A stretch of DNA of 64,000 bases from Rhizomicrobium sp. Its GTDB lineage: Bacteria > Pseudomonadota > Alphaproteobacteria > Micropepsales > Micropepsaceae. The notes under the pieces were generated by a model. That model was not told the DNA's origin. It did no database searches and saw only the letters and a list, made by a program, of their open reading frames with translations. Each line of letters opens with the position of its first letter. The stretch's first letter is position 1. The translations under genes were made by a program, and so were the position numbers. This document shows positions 16,561 to 26,012 of the stretch, piece after piece. The stretch is from NCBI GenBank assembly GCA_037200045.1, contig JBBCHM010000002.1, positions 1,353,241 to 1,417,240 of the forward strand. The letters run 5' to 3'.

Positions 16561-18666
16561 CTACCTCGGCTTTTCCAGATCCTTTTCGCAGGTCGTCTCG
16601 TCCGGGCAGTAATAGGGCGGCACGCGGCCGCTGACCGGATTGCGATAGCTGAACCACATCGGCTTGATGTCCGGGAATTCGATGATCTTGGCGTCGCCGC
16701 CGAAACCCTGTTCGCGCATCGGCATGGTGGTGAGCGGGATGTCCGGCGGGAAATCATGGATCAATTTGTCCATGATCGTCGGCTTGCGCGGACCGGACGG
16801 CGGCGGGACGGGAGCCGGAAAGCGCGCCCAGCCATCGGCATAGCTGGCGGATTGGAAATAGGGCTCGTCGATCGCGACATTGGTGAATTTCCACACGCCG
16901 CCATCGAGGACGGCATGATCGTTCGGGTACATGCCGCTGGAGAACGCGCCGGCGCGCGTGGCGCTGCTGCGCATCAAAAGCAGCCGGGTGCGGATGTTCG
17001 CGGATTTTCCGTCCGGGGCGACATCGATGACCGGCTGGGTGCGGAAATGATTGTCGATGGAACCGCGGGGCGTCTTCAACTCGCCCAGTTCGGAAACCTC
17101 CGCCTGACGGATGCGCTCCGGACCGATATAGAAGCCGACAAGATATTTCTGCCGCCGCCCATCCTTGGTAAAGAGGGCACTCGACTTGTCCCATTGATAG
17201 TCGTTGATCCAGTCGAAGGCGGCCGAGATATTATCGACCCCGTCATAGGCTTTCGACACCGCAAGCTTGCGCTGCGCGTCGGCCAGCGTCACATGCGGAG
17301 CGGGCGCGGCGGCGACCGGCGAAAGCAGATCGCCCCCGCCCACGATGCGCGCGGCCGCCGGATAGGCCACCGGCTTGCCGCTGCCCGGGTTCGGATCGCG
17401 GAAGACCGGAATCGCTTGGCCTTCCATGGCATCGGACGCGGGCACCGGCGCATCGGGCGCGAATGGTGCCGCCGGCGCCGGCGTGCGCAGCGCACTCTTG
17501 GCCCAGCCTTGATAGTAATCGGTGCTCATGACCGGAAAAATCCGCACTTCGCGAATCCGCCAGACGCCATCTTGCTTGACATAGCGGTTCTCGAAAACCG
17601 CCAGCCCCATCGATGCCGTGCCGCTATCGACGTCGCCCAGCATGGCGAATTCGATGCCGCGCGCGTGGGCCTCCATTCCGCCGGACGAAATGGTTACCAG
17701 AGTGTCGGGCATGACGTGATCGTTGAGCTGGCCACGCAGGAGTCCCGCCGGGCCGTGCCGTTCCAGTGCGCGGCGGATGCTCTTCACGCCGCTATAGACG
17801 CCCAGATCGGCGATTTCGAGCGTGCCGTCTTCGGTGAAGAGATCGGTGACATCGTCCCACATCTTGCGGTCGACGTAATAACCATAGGCGTTCTGAAGAT
17901 TGCGGACTTTGTCCTCGTCGTTCATCGCCGAAATGCGCCGGTCGATCTCCAGAAGGCGCGCGGCGGGCTTTTGTTTCGAAACCACGACGCCGGTATTGCC
18001 CACCGCGTCGGGAACGGGAGTGCCCGCCTCATCCGGCGTGTAGTGATAGGGAACGACCTTCTGGTCGGCATCGACGTTCCTCCAGCCCGCCTCGTAGGGG
18101 CCGGCGAATATCGGGAAATAATGCAGGCGCGCGAACTTCCAAACGCCATGCTCCTTTACATACTCATTCTCCTCGACGCCGCCGGCCCAGTCGGCGTTCG
18201 CGCCAAAGCGACCGAGCATCGACACCTCGTGCCAGCGCGCCTTGGCGGTCTTGCCGTCGACGGACAGATTGACGATCGGATCGAACACCATCTGGGTGTG
18301 CAGGCCGCCCGGCGGCAGGCCTTGCCGGCCATTGCCGAAACTGTTCAGGAAGTAGGCGGCAATCGCCTTGCGCCCGCGCGCCGTGTCCTTGCCGTAGATC
18401 AGCTCGGCCCGGTCGGCGAACAGGGCCGCCATCTCGTTCCACAGGCCGAATTGCGAATATTGCGCATAGGCGATCTGGAGCCGCTTGACGTCGCGCACCG
18501 CTTCGGCGCGATCGACATCGCGGGCGAGCCGCGCGACGGCGAGCCCCGGATTGTCGCCGGCCGCCGGCGCCGTCGCCGACAGCGCACCCAAGGCGATCGA
18601 CACGAGGACGGCCTTTGCCGCGAAGCGGCCGCAGAATTTCGCGATGCGATGGAGCGCGTCCGTCAT
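16561..18666 (-). CDS. Exported protein with three SnoaL-like (NTF2-fold) domains
   Basis: The 701-residue protein has a signal peptide (KAVLVSIALGALSATAPAAG, cleavage near residue 36). Three NTF2/SnoaL_4-like units follow, at about residues 50-205, 245-425 and 480-640. The matching motifs are IAYAQYSQFGLWNEMAALFA, YGYYVDRKMWDDVTDLFTED and FDWINDYQWDKSSALFTKDG. The C-terminal tail contains two cysteines (YYCPDETTC). Single SnoaL-like domains act as cofactor-free cyclases, dehydratases or isomerases; three fused and exported units are unusual. It is divergent from the MFS transporter gene and within the same uptake locus. The reaction is unknown. Confidence 0.85.
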   Translation of the reverse strand: MTDALHRIAKFCGRFAAKAVLVSIALGALSATAPAAGDNPGLAVARLARDVDRAEAVRDVKRLQIAYAQYSQFGLWNEMAALFADRAELIYGKDTARGRKAIAAYFLNSFGNGRQGLPPGGLHTQMVFDPIVNLSVDGKTAKARWHEVSMLGRFGANADWAGGVEENEYVKEHGVWKFARLHYFPIFAGPYEAGWRNVDADQKVVPYHYTPDEAGTPVPDAVGNTGVVVSKQKPAARLLEIDRRISAMNDEDKVRNLQNAYGYYVDRKMWDDVTDLFTEDGTLEIADLGVYSGVKSIRRALERHGPAGLLRGQLNDHVMPDTLVTISSGGMEAHARGIEFAMLGDVDSGTASMGLAVFENRYVKQDGVWRIREVRIFPVMSTDYYQGWAKSALRTPAPAAPFAPDAPVPASDAMEGQAIPVFRDPNPGSGKPVAYPAAARIVGGGDLLSPVAAAPAPHVTLADAQRKLAVSKAYDGVDNISAAFDWINDYQWDKSSALFTKDGRRQKYLVGFYIGPERIRQAEVSELGELKTPRGSIDNHFRTQPVIDVAPDGKSANIRTRLLLMRSSATRAGAFSSGMYPNDHAVLDGGVWKFTNVAIDEPYFQSASYADGWARFPAPVPPPSGPRKPTIMDKLIHDFPPDIPLTTMPMREQGFGGDAKIIEFPDIKPMWFSYRNPVSGRVPPYYCPDETTCEKDLEKPR

Positions 18667-18879
18667 TGCCGCCTTCTTCCCCGCGCCGTTTGGATTGGCG
18701 CTGCCTGTTCGTCCCTGATGCTCTTGTTATGCAATGCACGCGCGGATGGGCGGCGCGATCGAGCGCAAAAAACCTAGCCTCAAAAGTCCAGAAAGGTCAA
18801 TATGCCAGTGTTTCGGATAAAGCTTGGCGCGAGCGGTCTTCTGCGATAAGCCGGCCGCCGGCAAACGGGAGCCGCCCGC

Positions 18880-20181
18880 GTGAACATCGAAAACACCATC
18901 GCTCCGCGCCGCCGGAGCCTGTTCAAACATCGCAATTACGTTCTGGCGATGGTGACGCTCATCTACGTCGTCAATTACATGAACCGGCAAATCCTCAACA
19001 TCCTGCTGCCGCAGATCAAGGCGGAATTCCACCTGACCGATACCGAGCTCGGCATGCTCGCCGGACCCGTCTTCGCCGTGGTCTATTCGGTGCTCGGCCT
19101 GCCGCTGGCGCTGATTGCCGACCGGGTGAGCCGGCGCAACCTCATCGCGGTGACGCTGGCGCTGTTCAGCGCGACGACGTTCCTGTCGGGTTATGTCACG
19201 AATTTCGTGCAGCTTCTGGCCGCCCGTTTCGGCACCGGCATCGGCGAGGCGGGGACTTCCCCGGCGGTCAGCACGATGATCTCCGACCTGTTTCCGCCGG
19301 AGGAACGGGCGACGGCGCTCGGCGTCTATTCCAGTGGCCTCAACATCGGCCTGCTGATCGCATTTTTCGGCGGCGGCTGGTTCGCCGAGCATTATGGATG
19401 GCGCGCGGCGTTCATGGTGGCGGGCATCCCCGGCCTCATCCTCGTCTTCCTGTTCCTCTTCACCATCGAGGAGCCGAAACGCGGCCTTGTCGACCGGCTG
19501 GAAGACACCGCCAAGGCGCCCGGCATCTTGGGGGCGGCGAAGCATCTGTTCGCGCTGCGCAGCTTCCGCTACATCGTGGCGGGCGCGTCGCTCAGCTCCT
19601 TCACCGGCTATGCCGGGCTCGCGTTCAACCCCTCCTTCCTGTCCCGCACGCACCACATGACGCCGGTGGAGATCGGCGTCATGCTGGCACTGCTCACCGG
19701 TTTCTTCGGCTTCTTCGGCACGATGCTGGCCGGCGTGATCGCCGACCGGCTCGGCAAAACGGACAGGCGCTGGGGCATGTATGTGTCGATGATCGGCGTG
19801 CTGCTCGCCCTGCCCGCCTTCCCGGTGTTTTATCTCGCCGACAGCCTGACCTGGACCATTGCGGCGGCGGCGATCCCCTCGGCCCTGAGCACGACTTATA
19901 TGGGCCCGAGTTTCGCGGCAGTGCAGGGACTGTCGCCGCTTCGCGTTCGCGCCAAGGCACAGGCGCTCCTGCTGTTCATGGTCAATATGGTGGGGCTGGG
20001 CCTCGGCCCGCAATGGGTCGGTATCGTCTCCGATCTGCTGCGTCCGCGCTTCGGCACGGATTCGCTGCGCTACGCCATGGTGACGACCATTATCCCACTT
20101 GCCGCCGCGGCTTGGTGCTTCTGGCAGGCGAGCCGCTCGGTGCGCGAGGACACCGCGCGGGTCGCAGCGATGCGGCAATAG
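18880..20181 (+). CDS. MFS transporter (spinster-like)
   Basis: The 433-residue inner-membrane protein has about 12 predicted helices. It shows MFS signatures NYMNRQILNILLPQIKAEFH in helix 1, the loop RVSRRNLIAVTL between helices 2 and 3, and GEAGTSPAVSTMISDLFPPE, typical of the spinster-type/aromatic-acid branch. It would move a pathway substrate or product across the inner membrane. The GTG at 18880 follows ACGGGAG. The gene is divergent from the SnoaL gene across 213 bases and precedes the iron dehydrogenase operon by 123 bases, which include copy 2 of the shared element. Confidence 0.92.
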   Translation: MNIENTIAPRRRSLFKHRNYVLAMVTLIYVVNYMNRQILNILLPQIKAEFHLTDTELGMLAGPVFAVVYSVLGLPLALIADRVSRRNLIAVTLALFSATTFLSGYVTNFVQLLAARFGTGIGEAGTSPAVSTMISDLFPPEERATALGVYSSGLNIGLLIAFFGGGWFAEHYGWRAAFMVAGIPGLILVFLFLFTIEEPKRGLVDRLEDTAKAPGILGAAKHLFALRSFRYIVAGASLSSFTGYAGLAFNPSFLSRTHHMTPVEIGVMLALLTGFFGFFGTMLAGVIADRLGKTDRRWGMYVSMIGVLLALPAFPVFYLADSLTWTIAAAAIPSALSTTYMGPSFAAVQGLSPLRVRAKAQALLLFMVNMVGLGLGPQWVGIVSDLLRPRFGTDSLRYAMVTTIIPLAAAAWCFWQASRSVREDTARVAAMRQ

Positions 20182-20200
20182 GCAAGACGCTCATCTTCCA

Positions 20201-20245
20201 CATTTGCGCACATAGATGGCGCGATAATGCTTGTTTTTCCGCACA
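20201..20245. promoter_or_regulatory. 45-base shared element, copy 2 (upstream of iron dehydrogenase/mmsA operon)
   Basis: This stretch is the inverted counterpart of 15581-15625, with six mismatches in 45 bases. It lies between the MFS stop and the dehydrogenase start, ending 59 bases before that ATG. Conservation is densest in GGCGCGATAATGC. The position suggests an operator or promoter through which the LysR regulator controls the operon. Confidence 0.65.
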
Positions 20246-20304
20246 CCCGGCCGGACTAGCCTGCCGGCCGGCTTGCACAGAACACAAAAATCTTCGAGGA
20301 AATA

Positions 20305-21480
20305 ATGGTTGCAGCGATCGCGTTGCCGCGCCTGATGCGGATCGGCGGCGGCGCCTCCGCCGAATTGGCGGCGGTTCTCCAACAACAGGGCCTGTCACGC
20401 CCGCTGATCGTCACCGACCGTTATCTCGTCGACAGCGGACGCGTGGATCGCCTCGCCGATGGGCTGAAGGCGGCGGGTATCGCGCCTCGCGTGTTCGCCG
20501 ATTCCATTCCCGATCCCACGGTCGCATCGGTTGAGGCCGGCCTCGCCTTCCTGCGCGAGGCGGAGCACGACTGCGTCATCGGATTCGGCGGCGGCAGCCC
20601 GATGGACAGCGCAAAGGCGATCGCCGTGCTCGCGGTCCATGGCGGGCGGATGCAGGACTACAAGGCGCCGCATGTTCAGGACGAACCCGGCCTTCCCATC
20701 ATCGCGATCCCGACCACGGCGGGCACCGGCTCCGAAGCCACGCGCTTCACCATCGTCACCGACGAGGTCACCGACGAGAAGATGCTGTGCCCCGGCGTCG
20801 CCTATCTGCCCATCGCCGCGCTGATCGATTTCGAGTTCACCCTGACCAAGCCGAGGCGGCTGACCGCCGATACCGGCATCGACTCGCTGACGCATGCGAT
20901 CGAGGCCTATGTTTCGAAGCGCGCCAATCCGTTCTCCGATGCGATGGCGCTGAGCGCCATGCGCGCCATCGCGCCCAATCTTCGCCGCGTCTATCGCGAT
21001 CCGGCGGACCGCGCGGGGCGCGAGGCGCTGATGATCGGCGCCACGCTCGCCGGCATAGCCTTTTCCAACAGCTCCGTCGCGCTTGTGCACGGCATGAGCC
21101 GGCCGATCGGTGCGCATTTCCATGTGCCGCACGGCCTGTCGAACGCGATGCTGCTGCCGGCGGTGACGGCTTATTCCGCGCCCGCCGCGCTCGGCCGCTA
21201 CGCCGACAGCGCCCGCGCCATGGCCATCGCCAACGAAGGCGAAGGCGACCAGGCTGCGGTGGCACGCCTGCTCGAAGAACTCTCGCGGCTCAACACGGAT
21301 CTCGAAGTGCCGCCGCCCAAGGCCTATGGCATCGATGAGGCACGCTGGAACGGCCTGATCGGGACGATGGCGAAACAGGCGCTCGCCTCCGGCTCGCCGG
21401 GCAACAATCCGCGCGTACCCAGCCATGAAGAGATAGAGCAGCTATACGCGGACGTATGGCGCGACGGAGACCACGCATGA
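20305..21480 (+). CDS. Iron-containing alcohol dehydrogenase (group III)
   Basis: The 391-residue enzyme has the NAD-binding [13 protein letters not shown] (residues 93-105), [12 protein letters not shown], and the metal ligands D193, H197 ([12 protein letters not shown]), H262 and H276 ([20 protein letters not shown]). These are the hallmarks of Fe2+/NAD(P)-dependent dehydrogenases such as lactaldehyde, 4-hydroxybutyrate and maleylacetate reductases. The stop overlaps the MmsA start by 4 bases (ATGA), so an alcohol-to-semialdehyde step followed by MmsA is a reasonable reading. The precise substrate is inferred, not shown. Confidence 0.93.
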   Translation: MVAAIALPRLMRIGGGASAELAAVLQQQGLSRPLIVTDRYLVDSGRVDRLADGLKAAGIAPRVFADSIPDPTVASVEAGLAFLREAEHDCVIGFGGGSPMDSAKAIAVLAVHGGRMQDYKAPHVQDEPGLPIIAIPTTAGTGSEATRFTIVTDEVTDEKMLCPGVAYLPIAALIDFEFTLTKPRRLTADTGIDSLTHAIEAYVSKRANPFSDAMALSAMRAIAPNLRRVYRDPADRAGREALMIGATLAGIAFSNSSVALVHGMSRPIGAHFHVPHGLSNAMLLPAVTAYSAPAALGRYADSARAMAIANEGEGDQAAVARLLEELSRLNTDLEVPPPKAYGIDEARWNGLIGTMAKQALASGSPGNNPRVPSHEEIEQLYADVWRDGDHA

Positions 21481-22985
21481 GCAGGACCGTTCGGGACATC
21501 ACGCATTTTGTGAACGGCATGCATGTCGCCGGGACCTCGGAACGCTTCGCGGACGTGTTCAATCCCGCGACTGGCGCGGTGACGGGACGTGTCGCGCTCG
21601 CCTCGCGCGAGGACGCCGATGCCGCGATCGCCGCCGCCGCCGATGCCTTCCCGGCTTGGTCGGCGACGCCGCCGCATGTGCGCGCGCGTGTGCTGTTCCG
21701 TTTCCGCGCCCTGGTCGAGGCCGCCACCGATACGCTGGCCGCGATCATCACCGCCGAGCACGGCAAGATCCTGTCGGACGCAAAAGGCGAAATCGCGCGC
21801 GGGTTGGAGGTCGTCGAGTTCGCCTGCGGCATCCCGCAACTGCTCAAGGGCGAATACAGCGAAAGCGTCGGCCGCGGCGTCGATTCCGTCGCGCTGCGCC
21901 AGCCCTTGGGTGTCGTTGCCGGCATCACGCCGTTCAACTTTCCGGCCATGGTTCCGATGTGGATGTTTCCGGTGGCGCTGGCCTGCGGCAACACCTTCGT
22001 CTGCAAGCCCTCCGAGAAGGATCCGTCGCTCGCGGTGGCCCTGGCCGAATTATTGAAAAAAGCGGGACTGCCGGACGGGGTGTTCAACGTGTTGCAGGGC
22101 GACAAGATCGCGGTGGACGCGCTGCTCGACCATCCCAAGGTGCGCGCGATCAGCTTCGTCGGTTCGACACCCATCGCTGAATATGTCTATAGGCGCGGCA
22201 CGGCGGCCGGAAAGCGGGTGCAGGCTTTGGGCGGCGCCAAGAACCATATGATCGTCATGCCCGACGCCGACCTCGACCAGGCCGTTGACGCCTTGATGGG
22301 CGCGGCTTACGGCTCGGCAGGCGAGCGCTGCATGGCGATCTCCGTCGCGGTGCCGGTGGGCGCGGGCACCGCCGATGCGCTGGTCGAGAGGCTGAAGCCC
22401 CGCGTCGCGGCGCTGAAGGTGGGTCCGGGCATCGACGAGGAGGCCGAGATGGGGCCGCTGGTGACAGCGCAGCATCGCGAAAAGGTGTCGTCCTATATCG
22501 ACCTCGGTGTCGCGGAAGGTGCCGACCTCGTGGTGGATGGCCGCGGGCTGCGACTGCAAGGCTATGAAGACGGCTTTTTCCTCGGCGGCAGCTTGTTCGA
22601 TCATGTGCGCCCGGACATGCGCATCTATAAGGAAGAGATTTTCGGACCTGTGCTTTCCGTTGTGCGCGCAAAAAGTTTCGACGACGCGCTGGGCCTGGTG
22701 AATGCGCATGAGTTCGGCAACGGCACCGCGATCTTCACCCGCGATGGCGACGCCGCCAGCACCTTCCTCTCCGACGTCCAGGCCGGGATGGTCGGCATCA
22801 ACGTGCCGATCCCCGTGCCGATGGCGTTCCACTCCTTCGGTGGCTGGAAGCGGTCCCTGTTCGGAGACCACCATATGCATGGCCCGGAGGGCGTCCGCTT
22901 CTACACGCAGCTCAAGACCGCGACCATGCGCTGGCCGACGGGAATCCGCGCCGGCGCGGAATTCGTCATGCCGACGATGAAATGA
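21477..22985 (+). CDS. mmsA: CoA-acylating methylmalonate-semialdehyde dehydrogenase
   Basis: The 502-residue aldehyde dehydrogenase has the full MmsA layout: [20 protein letters not shown], the [19 protein letters not shown] Rossmann entry, [32 protein letters not shown] with Asn where hydrolytic enzymes carry a general-base Glu, and the catalytic C285 in SAGERCMA. It ends [14 protein letters not shown] and FVMPTMK. The family oxidises malonate or methylmalonate semialdehyde to acetyl- or propionyl-CoA. The ATG at 21477 overlaps the iron dehydrogenase stop. It is the intact counterpart of the relic at 3983-4351, though the two differ enough in sequence to be independent family members rather than recent duplicates. 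Confidence 0.95.
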   Translation: MSRTVRDITHFVNGMHVAGTSERFADVFNPATGAVTGRVALASREDADAAIAAAADAFPAWSATPPHVRARVLFRFRALVEAATDTLAAIITAEHGKILSDAKGEIARGLEVVEFACGIPQLLKGEYSESVGRGVDSVALRQPLGVVAGITPFNFPAMVPMWMFPVALACGNTFVCKPSEKDPSLAVALAELLKKAGLPDGVFNVLQGDKIAVDALLDHPKVRAISFVGSTPIAEYVYRRGTAAGKRVQALGGAKNHMIVMPDADLDQAVDALMGAAYGSAGERCMAISVAVPVGAGTADALVERLKPRVAALKVGPGIDEEAEMGPLVTAQHREKVSSYIDLGVAEGADLVVDGRGLRLQGYEDGFFLGGSLFDHVRPDMRIYKEEIFGPVLSVVRAKSFDDALGLVNAHEFGNGTAIFTRDGDAASTFLSDVQAGMVGINVPIPVPMAFHSFGGWKRSLFGDHHMHGPEGVRFYTQLKTATMRWPTGIRAGAEFVMPTMK

Positions 22986-23514
22986 CGGAGCGCTCTTCTT
23001 GATTTGTTTTTGATCCCGGATTTGAGGGGGCATCTTTTTCAGTCGATGCAGCACCAATCCGAAGACGGTCGCGAAGCGGAAGAGGCGCGGACCGTCGGCC
23101 CGCAACCACGCCATGATCGCGAAGAGCGAGCCTTTGCGGCTCTCGCCCGTTTCAACCTCACGCCGGCACCGCTTGTCAGCATCAACGATCTGCTCTCGCA
23201 GAGGGGACGGCTCTTCTGCTGGAAAGAGACGCCCATGACTGGCAGCCGGAAAGATCTGACCTCGTCACGCTGGCCCGCTCGGCGCGACCTTTCAATCCGG
23301 CCGCGATTCCGCGAAAATGATGGGATGCATGGGTATCAGCCGGAAAGTGGGTATTTCGGCGGGTACCACCACGAAAGTTAACCAAATAAATCAGATAGAT
23401 AGGTGCGATTTGCTACTGCTCATCGTACGTCAGCGAGCCGCCGATTCTGCGCCGGTATCGATCGAAGGTGCGCAAAACACATTCGTCAAAAGCGGAATCG
23501 ATTACTGACGCTCC
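22986..23514. other. Intergenic stretch upstream of the damaged PAS gene
   Basis: About 530 bases without an intact gene. From about 23407 to 23505 the frame that continues into the PAS protein reads plausible N-terminal residues (FVKSGIDY) and is then stopped by a TGA at 23506. The remainder up to about 23390 contains no recognised domain on either strand. Confidence 0.5.
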
Positions 23515-24183
23515 TTGTGTGGGCAAAGGCGGTTTCCCGCGCGCGACGACCTGACGCTGCGTGGCATGGCGACGATCCTCCGCTATATTATAACCGCCAG
23601 AGTGATCGGTGACGGCGCAGACTATGAGTACCGCTATGTGGGAGACGCTGAAAGACAGGCCTTCAACAGGTACTTCAAAGGGATACGCATCACGCAGATA
23701 GAGGCTCATGTACCGGAATTCGAGCGGATACTTAGAAGCGTATACGAACAAGTTCGTTCGACCGGTACGCCATACCTCACCCGCGGGCCTTTAGATCACG
23801 AGCCGCAAGACTCTTTAGTGCAATATCATGAGGCCGCCTTTCCGCCTCTTGGTATCAGTGATGCAGCGGTCGATCACCTTCGAGTCTTTAAGCAATCAAC
23901 GCTGCGTGGGCACATCTGCACCAGCATCAAGCACTACCTTGTCGCCATCGTCTCCTGGCGAGATGCCTCAGGAATCCGCCGCGTCCTTGGTCCGATATTT
24001 TACTTGACGTTGATACATTTCAGACATTCCGCGCCTCCTCTTCCCAAGTTTGCGTCTCCGGACGCGAAATTCGCCCGGGCCAAGCGTGATATTTTCCTGA
24101 ACATCACGCGCCCGCGAAGCCCATTTGACGGCCCACACCTGTCGCGGCGGGCCGATCAGCCGAACGTGAATGAGAACGCCTGA
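23515..24183 (+). CDS. PAS-domain (PAS_5-like) protein, 5' end interrupted by a TGA
   Basis: The open part (from a TTG at 23515; alternative ATG at 23566) reads GQRRFPARDDLTLRGMATIL, then ADYEYRYVGDAERQAFNRYF and HEAAFPPLGISDAAVDHL. This is the layout of small alphaproteobacterial PAS_5 proteins that start with a D-Y-W-R-x-L-R-G-x-R-x-x-P-A-R-x-D motif. Directly upstream in the same frame the sequence reads GIDY, then TGA, then RSLCGQ, so the expected tryptophan codon TGG appears mutated to a stop. After AVDHL the last 90 residues no longer resemble the family, suggesting a second lesion. It is probably a pseudogene. Its 3' end overlaps the convergent DipZ-like gene by 28 bases. Confidence 0.55.
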   Translation: MCGQRRFPARDDLTLRGMATILRYIITARVIGDGADYEYRYVGDAERQAFNRYFKGIRITQIEAHVPEFERILRSVYEQVRSTGTPYLTRGPLDHEPQDSLVQYHEAAFPPLGISDAAVDHLRVFKQSTLRGHICTSIKHYLVAIVSWRDASGIRRVLGPIFYLTLIHFRHSAPPLPKFASPDAKFARAKRDIFLNITRPRSPFDGPHLSRRADQPNVNENA

Positions 24184-25886
24184 ACGCCGGGATCCAGGAA
24201 CTTGATCGCGAAGGTTCGGCCGCCGACCGGGCCGTTCTGCCGAACCAGCTGATAGAGCCGCTGTCCGGTGATCGTGCCGGACCCGTTCTGGTCGGTGTCG
24301 GCGCCGTGGTCCGCGCCGGGCGGCGCGCCGTCGATCGTCACCCGGAACCGCACCGGCTTGCCGTCCGGTCCGGGACCCATCACCAGATGCAGGTCGCGGG
24401 CGTAGAAGCGGAAGACGATCTCGCCCGGCGCGCGGGCGAGCGCGGCGTGCTCGCCGGAGATGGTCCAGGTCCCGACCAGGCCCCATTGGTTGAGCTGGAG
24501 CGAAGTCGGCACGGCATAAGACTGCGGCGCATCGAATAACGGCGTGCCCGAGGCGAAATTCTCGGCGCGCGCGTAGCCGATATAGGTCTCCGGCGACTGC
24601 ATGTCGGCGTTGTCGGCGGCGGCCAGGGCGCCGGTGGCCTGCGGATTGACGATGCCCGCCGGCACGTTCCGGTAGCCGGCTTCCTTCAGGAGCTTCTGGA
24701 TCACCCTTTCGGAATCGTCGTACGCGCCTTCGCCGAAATGATGGTGGCGGATGCGGCCCTGCGCGTCGATGAAGTAGTGCGCCGGCCAATATTCGTTGTG
24801 GAACGCCTGCCAGATCTTCAAGTCGTCGTCCAAGGCGACCGGATAGGTCACGCCGAGATCGCGAACCGCGGTCTTCACGTTGTCGAGGTCCTTCTCGAAG
24901 GCAAATTCCGGCGCGTGCACGCCGATCACGACCAGGCCGTGATCCTTGTACTTCGCCGCCCAGGCGCGGATATAGGGCAAAGCGCGCAGGCAGTTGATGC
25001 AGGAGTACGTCCAGAAATCCACCAATACGACCTTGCCGCGCAACTGCGCTGGCGTCAGCGGCGGCGCGTTCAGCCAGGTCGTCGCGCCGCCAAGCGACGG
25101 GAACGTGCCCTCGACCGGAAGATCGCTGCCCGCCACCGCCACGGTCGTCACCTTGCGCTCCGGCATGGCCTTGTCGACAAGCACCTGTTCGAGGCCCGCC
25201 GTCCGGGCGAGCGACAGCCGCGCCAGGATGCCGGTGTCCAGTCCCAGCGCGATGGCGACCACGCCCAGAAGCACCGCGACGCCCAGCCCGCGCCTGATCC
25301 ATTCGCCGGCGCCCAGGGATTTCTTCATGAACGCAAAGACGCGGCCGCCGACCAGAAGCGCCGCCGCGAGCGACGTCGCGGCGCCGGCCGCATAGGCAAA
25401 CAGCAGCAGCGTCGTGCTGGCGCTCGCGCCCTTGATCGCCGCGCCGGTCAGGATCAGACCGAGAATGGGCCCGGCGCACGGCGCCCAGAGCAGGCCGGTG
25501 GCGACGCCCAGCAAGAGCGAGGCGCCGATATTGCCGTTTCCGTCGCCAGTATCGCCGGTCCGCCGGCTGAGCCGGTCGCCGAACGCAACGAGCGGCCGCG
25601 TCAGCCGCTCGGCGAGCGAATCCGAAAGCAGCGTGAGCCCGAAAAACGCGAGCAGGATCAGCGCGGCGATCCGGCCATACTGGTTCGCGTGGATGGCCCA
25701 ACTGCCGCCCAGCGTCGCAAGCGTCGCGATGGCGGCGAAGGTGAGCGCCATGCCCAGCAACAGCGGCAACCCCGAACGCACAAAGGGCTGATCGGCGCGC
25801 GCGAACACGAACGGCAGGACCGGCAGGATGCAGGGGCTGACGATCGTCAGGACGCCGCCGAGATACGACAACAAGAGCAAAATCAC
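24156..25886 (-). CDS. DipZ-like protein: CcdA membrane domain, thioredoxin domain and C-terminal sugar-binding-like domain
   Basis: The 576-residue protein has three parts. Residues 1-225 form a CcdA/DsbD-like membrane domain with the paired cysteines C19 (TIVSPCILPVLPF) and C137 (LLWAPCAGPILG). Residues about 270-420 form a periplasmic thioredoxin-like domain with the C296-x-x-C299 site in FWTYSCINCLRALPY. Residues about 430-576 form the beta-rich DipZ C-terminal domain. This architecture transfers electrons from cytoplasmic thioredoxin to periplasmic disulfides. The GTG at 25886 was chosen because GGGAGGG precedes it by 5 bases and the first helix starts immediately. It lies 126 bases downstream of the OFA-type transporter gene on the same strand. 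Confidence 0.9.
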   Translation of the reverse strand: MILLLLSYLGGVLTIVSPCILPVLPFVFARADQPFVRSGLPLLLGMALTFAAIATLATLGGSWAIHANQYGRIAALILLAFFGLTLLSDSLAERLTRPLVAFGDRLSRRTGDTGDGNGNIGASLLLGVATGLLWAPCAGPILGLILTGAAIKGASASTTLLLFAYAAGAATSLAAALLVGGRVFAFMKKSLGAGEWIRRGLGVAVLLGVVAIALGLDTGILARLSLARTAGLEQVLVDKAMPERKVTTVAVAGSDLPVEGTFPSLGGATTWLNAPPLTPAQLRGKVVLVDFWTYSCINCLRALPYIRAWAAKYKDHGLVVIGVHAPEFAFEKDLDNVKTAVRDLGVTYPVALDDDLKIWQAFHNEYWPAHYFIDAQGRIRHHHFGEGAYDDSERVIQKLLKEAGYRNVPAGIVNPQATGALAAADNADMQSPETYIGYARAENFASGTPLFDAPQSYAVPTSLQLNQWGLVGTWTISGEHAALARAPGEIVFRFYARDLHLVMGPGPDGKPVRFRVTIDGAPPGADHGADTDQNGSGTITGQRLYQLVRQNGPVGGRTFAIKFLDPGVQAFSFTFG

Positions 25887-26012
25887 GGCGACCCTCCCTC
25901 TCGCGGACCGCGCTGTGCCGTCGCGAGGCCGTCCGTCCGGCAAGAGGCGAGCTTCGCCTCAAATCGCGTGATATCCAATGGGATATCACGCGAATGTTGG
26001 CGCGGCGCGCCG

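Noticed and set aside
16213-18777. 854-codon plus-strand open frame opposite the triple SnoaL gene
   Set aside because: Runs through the end of the LysR gene and the antisense of the SnoaL gene with no domain.
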